A stretch of DNA of 32,641 nucleotides, from IMG/VR virus record IMGVR_UViG_3300046821_000458, positions 1 through 32,641 of that record; one strand, 5' to 3'. This stretch comes from a virus. Below the pieces are notes generated by a model. That model saw only the letters and a list, made by a program, of their open reading frames with translations, was not told where the DNA came from and ran no database searches. This document shows, one piece after another, positions 9,996 to 16,921 of this stretch (positions are counted from its first letter, which is position 1; the number at the start of each line of letters is the position of its first letter). The position numbers and the translations under genes were made by a program.

Positions 9996-10343
9996 CTATT
10001 GTCTTGCTTGGGTGGCCCCATCCGCAAACTGCCTGAACTCTCTGTACCTGAGCCTGAACTCGTGCGAATCAAAGATGTGTGCAATGTAATTAATGGCAGT
10101 AGCAGCGGAAAAATCCCCGCATAACTCATTGGCAATACGCCAATATTCGACGTTATACGGGTGGAGCTTGAAAACCTCAGGACGTGATTCAACGATCCGC
10201 CCCGTGATGCGCGCCCAATACGCCGCCTTTTCGGGGCTTAAGCTGGGGATTCCACTGTTTGCGCCGCCGGGTGCGCGTCCTGTTGCCCAGACTCGTCCGG
10301 CTTCAATGCGTTTTTTTCGATAACCGCCACGCCAACGCCGCAC
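9996..10343 (-). CDS. Tail assembly chaperone extension, made by -1 frameshift
   Basis: This open frame is read as the C-terminal part of a longer tail chaperone, the equivalent of lambda gpGT, rather than as an independent gene. Only the part after the slippery site, from 10310, is used. It adds 104 residues, starting RIEAGRVWATG, to the first 130 residues of the upstream chaperone and gives a fusion of about 234 residues. The region contains an aromatic segment (AAYWARITGRIVES, YNVEYWRIANELCG) typical of T domains that bind the tail tube subunit. No ribosome-binding site suits an independent start at 10343. The stop lies just before the tape-measure ribosome-binding site. Confidence 0.8.
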   Translation of the reverse strand: MRRWRGGYRKKRIEAGRVWATGRAPGGANSGIPSLSPEKAAYWARITGRIVESRPEVFKLHPYNVEYWRIANELCGDFSAATAINYIAHIFDSHEFRLRYREFRQFADGATQARQ

Positions 10344-10699
10344 AGCGAATAGAACAATGCGAACAAATAGTGGTTATGCTTCAGTAGCAGCACGGCATCG
10401 CCATCCGTCCACCCCGTCTTGTCTGTTGAGACAAGGAACTTATGCACAGCAACCTTCATGCTTTCACGAAGGCTGGACCACGCCTGACGCGCAGCCAATG
10501 CCGTGTCAAAGACAGCATTGTTACGGCGAGCAAGATAATCATCAATTTCACAACGCAGTGTTTCCAGCATATCCAGCTCATCATCATCTGGCGTGCGCCA
10601 CGTTGCTGTAAATGCATCAATAATCTGCTTATTGAGGCCACGAACTTCCACTTGCAGATCAATTTCAGCAGGGGATTCAATTACGATTTCAATAGCCAT
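10238..10699 (-). CDS. Tail assembly chaperone (gpG-like)
   Basis: A 153-residue protein between the tail tube and tape measure genes, the position of lambda gpG. It begins MAIEIVIESPAEIDLQVEVR, and a helical core follows. Such chaperones coat the tape measure during tail assembly and are absent from virions. The ATG at 10699 is chosen over the upstream in-frame GTG at 10714 because it makes a TAATG stop/start overlap with the tube gene, as at several other junctions here, and has GGTGG seven bases upstream. Ribosomes that slip back one base at 10310-10316 continue into the second frame. Confidence 0.8.
   Translation of the reverse strand: MAIEIVIESPAEIDLQVEVRGLNKQIIDAFTATWRTPDDDELDMLETLRCEIDDYLARRNNAVFDTALAARQAWSSLRESMKVAVHKFLVSTDKTGWTDGDAVLLLKHNHYLFALFYSLCGVGVAVIEKNALKPDESGQQDAHPAAQTVESPA
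10310..10316 (-). other. Programmed -1 ribosomal frameshift site (A AAA AAC)
   Basis: On the minus strand the chaperone frame reads GAA AAA AAC GCA. This is the classical slippery heptamer A AAA AAC in the correct phase (codons 128-130). A slip of one base backward continues as CGC ATT GAA GCC, which is exactly the frame open down to 9996. About 10 bases downstream a GCCGG/CCGGC pair could form a stimulatory hairpin. The location, between tube and tape measure genes, is where nearly all long-tailed phages have this device. Confidence 0.88.
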
Positions 10700-11712
10700 T
10701 ATTTTTCCACCCACGAGAATCCATCAACGATGTCGCACTTGAGCTTCATACCAACCAGCTTATTCGGCAGTACAGCTGGTGTCGGCTCATACAGTTGCGC
10801 CTCGTTAACGCCAATAACAACCTTCGACCCCGCGCTCGTGCCAATCTCAAACTCTAACGCAACAGTTGGTGTATTGGCGGAACGATCACCAGCGATGTAC
10901 GGGTTGAAACCATTCGCCGCATCCATCCAATCTGGCATGGCAATGAACAACTCTAAAGTGCCGGATGCATCGGTATCCATCGGCTCGGCGCGATCAGGTA
11001 ACGCGCTACAGCCGGTTTGCATGTACTTAACATCCCAACCAAAGCAATTACTACCTGTCAGTGATTGCAAGCAAACTGAACGAGCGCCTATCTTCTTGAT
11101 AGAGATGGCGTTAGCCTTAACAATGTCAAACAGGTTTGTTAATTGCGCCCCATAACCCGGAGCTAAGCGTGCTACACGATCAGGATGCGCATACCGACCC
11201 ACACCCTTGAAGCTAACGGTAAACTCCTTGCCAATTTCTACGCTAAACCCAAACTGCCCCCGACAGCCGACGGCAAGGTGTCGATAATCATAACTACCGC
11301 CACTAACCGGCTGACGCATCTCCATTGTTAACGCATCAAATGCATCACGAGTGTCGCGCATGTACGTAACAGACGTATCTGCCACTGTTACTTTTTTTGC
11401 ACCACAACCGAGCAATATTGCAGATAGCGGACTTGGGCTACCAGCAGCACCGGAGCTTGAGTACGGGAATTCCGCAGCAACATCCCAGTACACCAACGCC
11501 TGCCGGTTAATAACATCATTCGGGCGCAATGCAGTGCGACGATCCAGCTTTACAACCTCCTCCACTTTTTTAAAGGCGACCGAGCTGGCGAACAATGCCG
11601 CCGTCGATGGGAGGGCAACAGCGGCTTGCTCCGTAGCTTCAACACCCACAAAAATAGACTCGCCATAGTCCGACACCTCAACCGTAGCTGGCGTATTAGG
11701 TGGTATTGGCAT
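10699..11712 (-). CDS. Major tail tube protein
   Basis: A 337-residue tail tube subunit. Support comes from its place between the small head-tail genes and the frameshifted chaperones, its beta-rich composition, and similarity in style to tail proteins of B3-type Mu-like siphophages. Residues about 95-105 (LSAILLGCGAKKV) match the '...LL.acG' pattern seen in tube proteins of this group. The C-terminal part (after ~290) could be an extra surface domain. The ATG overlaps the preceding stop as TAATG, with AGGAG eight bases upstream. No sheath gene is present, so the tail is non-contractile. Confidence 0.8.
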   Translation of the reverse strand: MPIPPNTPATVEVSDYGESIFVGVEATEQAAVALPSTAALFASSVAFKKVEEVVKLDRRTALRPNDVINRQALVYWDVAAEFPYSSSGAAGSPSPLSAILLGCGAKKVTVADTSVTYMRDTRDAFDALTMEMRQPVSGGSYDYRHLAVGCRGQFGFSVEIGKEFTVSFKGVGRYAHPDRVARLAPGYGAQLTNLFDIVKANAISIKKIGARSVCLQSLTGSNCFGWDVKYMQTGCSALPDRAEPMDTDASGTLELFIAMPDWMDAANGFNPYIAGDRSANTPTVALEFEIGTSAGSKVVIGVNEAQLYEPTPAVLPNKLVGMKLKCDIVDGFSWVEK

Positions 11713-11876
11713 TATTTACTCTCCTGATTTTTAGTAGCTTGCGCACCATCCGTTGACGGTGGCGCAACAGGCGACGGGGCAGGCATGGACGCGGGCACAG
11801 GGATGGGCGTAGTTGGGCGTTCGGTTTTTGCAACCAGCACCTCAACTCCCTTTTTATCAACTTGCCACTGGGACAT
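11712..11876 (-). CDS. Small Pro/Ala-rich tail-region protein
   Basis: A 54-residue protein: an N-terminal part MSQWQVDKKGVEVLVAKTER, then a low-complexity Pro/Ala/Ser/Thr tail. It occupies the gp38 position of Mu-like phages, where small poorly conserved genes are common. GAGG followed by seven bases precedes the ATG at 11876, and the TAA overlaps the tube gene start as TAATG. Both junctions support a translated gene. The function is unknown. Confidence 0.75.
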   Translation of the reverse strand: MSQWQVDKKGVEVLVAKTERPTTPIPVPASMPAPSPVAPPSTDGAQATKNQESK

Positions 11877-11885
11877 GGGAACTCC

Positions 11886-12314
11886 TCATCTGTTTGAACA
11901 TGCTCCGTAATTCGAGATGACGCGCGATGTTGTTTCAAAAATAACGTCGAACTGCCAAAGACCAGACTCTTGGCTCACAAACGAGTCACCAACAACCCAC
12001 AGCTCAGTCCACTTTTCTCCGGGGCAGAACCCATTGATGGCATCAACAATGGCATCCTTGTAGTCGTAACTCACGTGCTGACTGCTAAGGTTGCGCAAAT
12101 AAAGTCGCACCCCAACCACTGCGGCGCGCCGCGCCACACCACCACATGCGGGCGTATAGCGACTGGACGGGTGATACACCAGCATTGCCCCAACGGGATG
12201 ATTCAGTCGGTACGAGTCGGGATTTGCAGGAAACCGCTCACTATGCAGCCCTGGGATTAATGTCGCCAGTTGTGTGACGCACGCATCAATCACATCATCG
12301 GTTGCTGGCTGCAT
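11886..12314 (-). CDS. Mu gp37-like head-tail protein (DUF1834)
   Basis: A 142-residue protein of the DUF1834/gp37 type, probably a head-tail completion or tail terminator component. The pattern fits: an N-terminal helix (DDVIDACVTQLATLIPGL), a central beta segment VGVRLYLRNL, and a C-terminal VSQESGLWQFDVIFETTSRV as in this family. It follows the DUF1320 gene, the usual order. A 101-base gap holding two palindromes separates it from that gene, the only sizeable gap among the head-tail connector genes. Initiation at 12314 lies after GATTGAGGTGTT (GAGGTG, spacing about four). Confidence 0.75.
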   Translation of the reverse strand: MQPATDDVIDACVTQLATLIPGLHSERFPANPDSYRLNHPVGAMLVYHPSSRYTPACGGVARRAAVVGVRLYLRNLSSQHVSYDYKDAIVDAINGFCPGEKWTELWVVGDSFVSQESGLWQFDVIFETTSRVISNYGACSNR

Positions 12315-12336
12315 AACACCTCAATCCTGTGGTTTG

Positions 12337-12359
12337 AAATCCCCGCCAGGCGGGGATTT
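12337..12359. repeat. Palindromic element A, intergenic copy
   Basis: A perfect inverted repeat with 11-base arms (AAATCCCCGCC / GGCGGGGATTT) around one central base. Read on the minus strand it is identical, centre included, to the copy at 21352-21374 inside the DUF3102 gene. It lies in the 101-base gap between the DUF1320 and DUF1834 genes, next to palindrome B. It could act as a transcript hairpin or terminator, or be a small mobile palindrome. Confidence 0.85.
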
Positions 12360-12369
12360 GCTGGCTCTG

Positions 12370-12392
12370 AAAAAACCGTCATGACGGTTTTA
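12370..12392. repeat. Palindromic element B, intergenic copy (terminator-like)
   Basis: The core 12372-12391 is a perfect 20-base palindrome, AAAACCGTCATGACGGTTTT. On the minus strand it is followed by further T residues and then CAGA, as is the related copy at 21543-21566. An A-run, a GC stem and a T-run look like a bidirectional intrinsic terminator, yet the element lies inside the late operon. A third small dyad, TACGCC/GGCGTA, is at 12398-12411. Confidence 0.8.
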
Positions 12393-12415
12393 TTGGTTAC
12401 GCCACGGCGTAGTCG

Positions 12416-12853
12416 TCAGTATTGGCCCAATGTGTCACCGCCAAATAGTCGAGTGCGGGCATTGGTGCGGATAGGTGACTCTCCAATATTGACCGCACTA
12501 GTTGCAGCAATATCGAGATTCTCCTTGCCGTCACGTATATCCGTGAGCGTTTTCAATGCATTGCCGTAAGTGCGTGTAACAGCCTCCGGCAATTCCTGCC
12601 CCTCCGGTCGCCGCGCATACAAATAATGACGCGCAATGGCAACTGCAATATCAACCAAGGCATCCGTTGCATCCTGCAACGGTAATTCGTAACGCCCGGA
12701 AATTTTTCGATTAATTTCCCGCGCGGCGTATGCAATCGCATCATTCACGACGGTTGCATTAATCGCCGTTGCTGCTGGGTCATCATTGCTCAACCAAATC
12801 AGCGTTTGACCGGGCATGGCACGTTGCAGATCAGTGACGGTGCAATAAGCCAT
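12416..12853 (-). CDS. Mu gp36-like head-tail connector (DUF1320)
   Basis: A 145-residue DUF1320 protein, the Mu gp36 type, thought to be a head-tail adaptor. The N-terminus MAYCTVTDLQRAMPGQTLIWLSND matches the family start ('MaY.t..dL...'), and the middle AREINRKISGRYELPL and AIARHYLYARR are the conserved helices of this connector fold. The ATG overlaps the stop of the preceding small gene as TAATG. It follows capsid and small-gene order as in Mu-like phages. Confidence 0.88.
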   Translation of the reverse strand: MAYCTVTDLQRAMPGQTLIWLSNDDPAATAINATVVNDAIAYAAREINRKISGRYELPLQDATDALVDIAVAIARHYLYARRPEGQELPEAVTRTYGNALKTLTDIRDGKENLDIAATSAVNIGESPIRTNARTRLFGGDTLGQY

Positions 12854-12996
12854 TACTTAACTTCCTTGACTACCTCAATCAAGCCAGCATCCACCAGCTC
12901 CTGAGCATCACTTTCTTTCAATTCAATGACATCGCCAGGTTTCGCAATAACGCCGGGTTTAACCGAAATCGGCGTATCTTTTACTTGGTATTTCAT
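12853..12996 (-). CDS. Small head-region protein
   Basis: A 47-residue protein (MKYQVKDTPISVKPGVIAK..., ending in EVVKEVK) between the major capsid and DUF1320 genes. Small genes of this kind (Mu gp35 position) are common in Mu-like phages, and 'PGDVIEL...AQELVDAGLIE' is the typical pattern, which suggests a small capsid- or connector-associated protein. The ATG at 12996 has AGGTG just upstream, and the TAA overlaps the next ATG. Reality is well supported; the role is not. Confidence 0.75.
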   Translation of the reverse strand: MKYQVKDTPISVKPGVIAKPGDVIELKESDAQELVDAGLIEVVKEVK

Positions 12997-13003
12997 GGTG
13001 CAC

Positions 13004-13942
13004 CTACACTGGGGTTTGGATTAAATAGCCAGCAACAATACCCGTCAGATTGGGTTTGCGCTCATAAGTAACGGGGTAGATCCATGATTTTGTTGGATTA
13101 TCGTAATAGGGCATTTCAGCAATCGGGTTGCCTTCCATTACATAGGTATAACCAAATGATGGATTGCCCACCTCACGATCACCTACTTGATCCTGCGGAA
13201 CGTAAGCCATCACACAGTTATTACCCCAGATGTCAGTAGCGACACCAGCATCCGTCCAGTAGACAGCCCTCCCAACCTTAACCTTTTCAATACTAAAAAA
13301 TACCGCCAACAGATCTTCCGTGATCGAACCACCGTTAGTGTATTTGAACTGATCACGCACGAAGGGGTTTTGGCGCAAAGCATTAAAAACGCCCGGTGAG
13401 ATAATCATGGTATTTGGGTATGCGCCGCACTGCGACCGCACCGCTTCGCGCCCAGCATCCACTGCGATGCGCGGATCAACCGTTCCCACACTCCAGCGTG
13501 CGCCAGCCGCCAATGCAACCTTATTAGTTGCTGGATAGCTATTGGTGTCCAATGCGGTTGCTGCCTGATCCACTTCCAGCTTCAACTGTAATGCACGCAT
13601 GGTTTTCGTCACAGCACCACGACCTAGGTCAATACCGGGCATGGTTTCGGCTGCATCACGCTGATGCTCACGCGGTACAACACCTTCCAGGGAGTGCGCT
13701 TCGAGCGCATAAGGAACACCCAAATAACCATACTGGACACGTCGAGTGGTGCTACCGGGCGAGCGAGCGGACGAGTACAGCTGAAACGCTTCACGACCAA
13801 ACTGCACTACCTTGCCGCCACTGACACGCACTGGAACAAGTGGAAACAAGTTATTACCAACAAACTCTTGATTAGAGTAACCCTGCACCACCGTTGTTAA
13901 GATGGGATCGACAACGCGAGCACCTGCATTCGAGATAGACAT
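13004..13942 (-). CDS. Major capsid protein
   Basis: A 312-residue major head subunit. It starts MSISNAGARVVDPILTTVVQGYSN, includes NNLFPLVPVRVSGGKVVQFG and ends with a WIYPVTYERKPNLTG region. This pattern belongs to the capsid proteins of transposable and other siphophages with the HK97-type fold. It lies downstream of the protease/scaffold and decoration-like genes and upstream of the connectors, the normal order. AAGGA lies seven bases before the ATG. No long N-terminal scaffold extension is present, fitting separate scaffold sequence in the protease gene. Confidence 0.88.
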   Translation of the reverse strand: MSISNAGARVVDPILTTVVQGYSNQEFVGNNLFPLVPVRVSGGKVVQFGREAFQLYSSARSPGSTTRRVQYGYLGVPYALEAHSLEGVVPREHQRDAAETMPGIDLGRGAVTKTMRALQLKLEVDQAATALDTNSYPATNKVALAAGARWSVGTVDPRIAVDAGREAVRSQCGAYPNTMIISPGVFNALRQNPFVRDQFKYTNGGSITEDLLAVFFSIEKVKVGRAVYWTDAGVATDIWGNNCVMAYVPQDQVGDREVGNPSFGYTYVMEGNPIAEMPYYDNPTKSWIYPVTYERKPNLTGIVAGYLIQTPV

Positions 13943-13962
13943 GACAATTCCTTATTAACGTA

Positions 13963-14304
13963 TTAACGCTTATTCAGCAGTACTTCAATGATGTCACCTG
14001 CTGCCGTTGCCGCTTGTAGCGCACGCCCAACCGGATTGGTTGTGCCGGTTGTTGATACCCGCCCAGACGCGTCGGAATAAACCAAAACCCCCGTCGCAAT
14101 CGCACCACCAACTTCAATCGCTTCCGTACCTTCGGTGGAGATATCTACATACTCACCGACAGGGGCACTACGACGCGCAACCCCAAGCCACACTGCATCA
14201 GCGGCGGCAACTTGCGCACCAGTAAAATCAACCAACCGATATTCAGTGATTGCAGATGTCGCCTTGACTGGTAAAATCAACAAAGGGACTGATTGCTTAC
14301 TCAT
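13963..14304 (-). CDS. Capsid decoration-like protein (DUF2190-like)
   Basis: A 113-residue beta-rich protein between protease and major capsid genes, a common place for head-decoration proteins. Repeated Gly/Val turns (VGVARRSAPVGEYVDIST..., AIATGVLVYSDASGRVSTTG..., GRALQAATAAGDIIEVLL) match the DUF2190 small beta fold. Such proteins bind the capsid surface and stabilise it. The ATG overlaps the protease stop as TAATG, with GGAG upstream. The family name is a pattern judgement. Confidence 0.72.
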   Translation of the reverse strand: MSKQSVPLLILPVKATSAITEYRLVDFTGAQVAAADAVWLGVARRSAPVGEYVDISTEGTEAIEVGGAIATGVLVYSDASGRVSTTGTTNPVGRALQAATAAGDIIEVLLNKR

Positions 14305-15404
14305 TACTTCTCCACGGCTTTCACAGCCTGCTCATACGTAACACCATTGGCTTTTTGATACGCCAATGCCTGTGCATGTACCGCATTACGCGATTGATCA
14401 ATGACATACCCAATTGGGGCGGAAAAATCAGCCGTACCAATGTCGCCGTGCGCCTTACCCTTGGTAGCGTACTCGCCAAATTCAATCACCACGGGATGGT
14501 CTTTGAGGTAGTCGCGGAATGCGCTACCCAGGGATTGCTTAGCATCACCCTCGCCAAATTCCAAACTCGTATCGGCTTCAGAGAAGCTTAAAAAGGCCAG
14601 CACAACAGGTTTATGCTTGGGTAGTAAACGCCCCTCAGCAACCAAACCGTCGGCAAAATCACTGTGCTCTTTTGCGCGAGCAACGGCCTTGGCTGCCAGC
14701 TCGGCCTGCTTTGCTTGCGCCAATTGTTGTTTGAGTTGCTGATTTTCAGCCACCAATGCCGCTTCTTGTTCTGGCTTCACTGTCTTCTCCGCATAATTAA
14801 CAGGGGGTAATTCGTCCGGCGGTTCTTCGCGCATAGCGGACTGCATCAAACCATCCACTGTATAACTGGGAATAACCTGATCCGCCGCTTCTTTGCCGAA
14901 CTTGGTCAATAACCATTCCCGCAGGTTGCGCCACAACCCGGCCTGCTGCATATCGTCATAATCCGCAAAATCCAGCGTAACGATTTGCTCACCATCAGTA
15001 TCGGCAAATTCAACCGGGAGTAAGCCTTTAACAGCGGGCGGTTGCGCACCAAGAAAACCAACATGGCGCAAATAATAAGTGCCTGGTACAGGATTTGACG
15101 GTGAGGATGGCAAGTAAAATGATGCAGACACCTTCTTCCATTGCCCTGCATCCACACCCTCTGCAAATGCCGGATTGATTTGAGTGGGTGTTACATACAG
15201 ATCACCATCACTAAAGAAGATGGATTTAACCCAGCCATACGCGGGCGAATCGTGTTTTGGATGCCCGATAACCAGCGGGGCTTCATGCCTAGCAGGATCA
15301 TAAACGGCGGCTGTTGCAGCAAGATCGACATCGGTAATTGTCACCATTGCACCAGAAGAATCTTGGCGCGTGCCGGATTTGAAAATATGTATCTTTTTGC
15401 TCAT
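14304..15404 (-). CDS. Phage protease / scaffold protein (Mu gpI-like)
   Basis: A 366-residue head maturation protease with a C-terminal scaffold part, as in Mu genes I and Z. The N-terminal ~150 residues contain YDPARHEAPLVIGHPKHDSPAYGWV and YYLRHVGFLGAQPPAVKGL, both characteristic of the Mu-like protease family. After about residue 205 the sequence turns into a charged coiled coil (EQEAALVAENQQLKQQLAQAK...), then a tail likely to contact the capsid protein. In Mu the scaffold is also made separately from an internal start. No internal Met here has a convincing ribosome-binding site. Confidence 0.88.
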   Translation of the reverse strand: MSKKIHIFKSGTRQDSSGAMVTITDVDLAATAAVYDPARHEAPLVIGHPKHDSPAYGWVKSIFFSDGDLYVTPTQINPAFAEGVDAGQWKKVSASFYLPSSPSNPVPGTYYLRHVGFLGAQPPAVKGLLPVEFADTDGEQIVTLDFADYDDMQQAGLWRNLREWLLTKFGKEAADQVIPSYTVDGLMQSAMREEPPDELPPVNYAEKTVKPEQEAALVAENQQLKQQLAQAKQAELAAKAVARAKEHSDFADGLVAEGRLLPKHKPVVLAFLSFSEADTSLEFGEGDAKQSLGSAFRDYLKDHPVVIEFGEYATKGKAHGDIGTADFSAPIGYVIDQSRNAVHAQALAYQKANGVTYEQAVKAVEK

Positions 15405-15509
15405 GCAACACCAGTACTAACTTGATGTTCACATCATAAAATGCGGAAAGAAGGATGCGGTGAATGAGAAAAATCAGAGATGGTTAAATCAACCAAAGAA
15501 GCACTTGAA
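15405..15509. other. Gap inside head operon
   Basis: A 105-base gap between virion morphogenesis and protease genes, long for this compact operon. It has no credible ORF. Two weak dyads are visible: GATGTTCACATC near 15424-15435 and TGGTT-AAATC-AACCA at 15481-15495. On the minus strand the second is followed by TCTCTGATTTTT, so it might be a weak terminator or processing hairpin. No promoter is evident. Confidence 0.4.
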
Positions 15510-15983
15510 TCAGACCTGCATTATATCGGAAACATAATCATCTAGAAGATCGTTAATGGATGCGATGGCGACAGGTGTTAATTCCCCACTAGGCAAGATT
15601 GGCATGTATGGACGCGCCGGAATAGCGACCAATCCACCGCGCCCCGCCTTGCCACCAAATTGATGAATGGCGGCATACGGCACACCAGCAACACCAATAT
15701 CCATAAAGCCATTGCCTGCACGCACCGTCACACCTCGCGCCAACGCGCCGGATATTTGCAGGATTTTACCAGGCCAAGTACCCGCCTTGGTGCGCTGCTT
15801 AATGGTTGATTGGGACAATACAGGCCACTCAGGCTGACCTTCGCGAGCAAAGTTACCCTCAGTTAATGCTAGTAATTCCATGCCAATGCCGCGCATTAAC
15901 GGCGTAGTATCAGCCAGCTCCTGCCCAATGCGCAACAGCTTAGCCTGCACTGCCGCACTGTCAATCTTTACAATATCACTCAT
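15510..15983 (-). CDS. Virion morphogenesis protein (Mu gpG-like)
   Basis: A 157-residue protein of the phage virion morphogenesis family (Mu gpG / P2 gpS type), needed for head-tail completion. Signature parts are LLALTEGNFAREGQPEWPVLSQSTIKQR near residues 38-65, LQISGALARGVTVRAG, and VPYAAIHQFGGKAGRGGLVAIPARPYMPI at about 100-130. It follows the Mu F-like gene with a TAATG overlap, the standard order in Mu-like phages. Confidence 0.93.
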   Translation of the reverse strand: MSDIVKIDSAAVQAKLLRIGQELADTTPLMRGIGMELLALTEGNFAREGQPEWPVLSQSTIKQRTKAGTWPGKILQISGALARGVTVRAGNGFMDIGVAGVPYAAIHQFGGKAGRGGLVAIPARPYMPILPSGELTPVAIASINDLLDDYVSDIMQV

Positions 15984-16921
15984 TAGCTACCCACCTGCTT
16001 AGCCGCAGCACGCGATAAGTAATCAGCCAATGCCGATAAATCCGTAATACCACTGGTTGCATCAATACCGCGCGATTTTAGCAGGCGGTTAGCAGATCGT
16101 TCGCCCAATAGGCGTTTTGCCCGCACTACCAGCACATCATGTATCCATCCCACACCTATTGGTGCAGCATTAAAGCCTGCATCCGGCGCGAAGAAGACCG
16201 TCTTTCCAGATTCACCCACAACCTTCATGCCGGTGCGCTTGGCAGTCAGCACCTCGCCTGTGCGCTTATCCACACCAGACTCAACCGTTATGGTCTTGAG
16301 CTTGCCCGCGCTTGATTCCACGTCCACACCGCTGCGTCGCACTGCCGATCTCGATAATGGCTTGACGCGACAACGACAATTGAATCCATTGGGTGGGAAT
16401 CCCGTGATCCAAAACGGATCAGTTGCCAGCAATACCCTGCCGTTCATAGCGCGATGACTAGGGCGCGTGCGCCCATCCATGACCGCCACATATTCCCAAT
16501 AAGGGTGTGTTGCAGTGCTATCCTGCATCTCTTGCATTCGCGCCGCCATGTACGCGGACTGCATGTTGGTTTGAAAAATAGTGCGCAGCCTCTGCAAGCT
16601 ACCTTCCTGCACCACTTCCGCGCCACCATCACCCCCCACCACAACCTTCTTCCCCCACCACCCCTTGCTTTGCAAGATGGGGGTTAGTTCATCAGCAAAT
16701 TGCTTGAATGCTTTCCCCTCTTGCTTCGCACTCAGAAGTGCATCCTTTATATCTTGCAGTACATCCAAGCGCACCACCTTGGCAACTGTAAACGCGCGCT
16801 GATGCGCATCATCCAGCATCTCCTGCCAATTCCACGTTATCGCGAAACCCTTTGATTTCGCATAAGCGATTGCTGCCTCAGGCTTCATGCCAAAAATAAT
16901 AGATAAATCATCAGGCAGCAT
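15983..16921 (-). CDS. Head morphogenesis protein (Mu gpF-like)
   Basis: A 312-residue minor head protein of the Mu F family. The conserved C-terminal half of the domain is clear: THPYWEYVAVMDGRTRPSHRAMNG (about residues 137-160) and WITGFPPNGFNCRCRV (about 172-187), with the CRC motif typical of this family. The N-terminal region is helical. The family is thought to act inside the head near the portal and may be ejected with DNA. It overlaps the portal gene by 11 bases; GGGTG lies about eight bases before the ATG. Confidence 0.93.
   Translation of the reverse strand: MLPDDLSIIFGMKPEAAIAYAKSKGFAITWNWQEMLDDAHQRAFTVAKVVRLDVLQDIKDALLSAKQEGKAFKQFADELTPILQSKGWWGKKVVVGGDGGAEVVQEGSLQRLRTIFQTNMQSAYMAARMQEMQDSTATHPYWEYVAVMDGRTRPSHRAMNGRVLLATDPFWITGFPPNGFNCRCRVKPLSRSAVRRSGVDVESSAGKLKTITVESGVDKRTGEVLTAKRTGMKVVGESGKTVFFAPDAGFNAAPIGVGWIHDVLVVRAKRLLGERSANRLLKSRGIDATSGITDLSALADYLSRAAAKQVGS

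Noticed and set aside
11696-11938. An 80-residue minus-strand ORF in another frame
   Set aside because: It overlaps the 54-residue gene at 11712-11876, which has a ribosome-binding site and TAATG coupling. The longer frame has an unnatural Arg/Leu/Pro-rich composition.
14304-14860. Separate internal start for a scaffold protein (Mu gpZ type)
   Set aside because: Met residues near the beginning of the coiled-coil part lack a convincing ribosome-binding site, so no separate gene is called.
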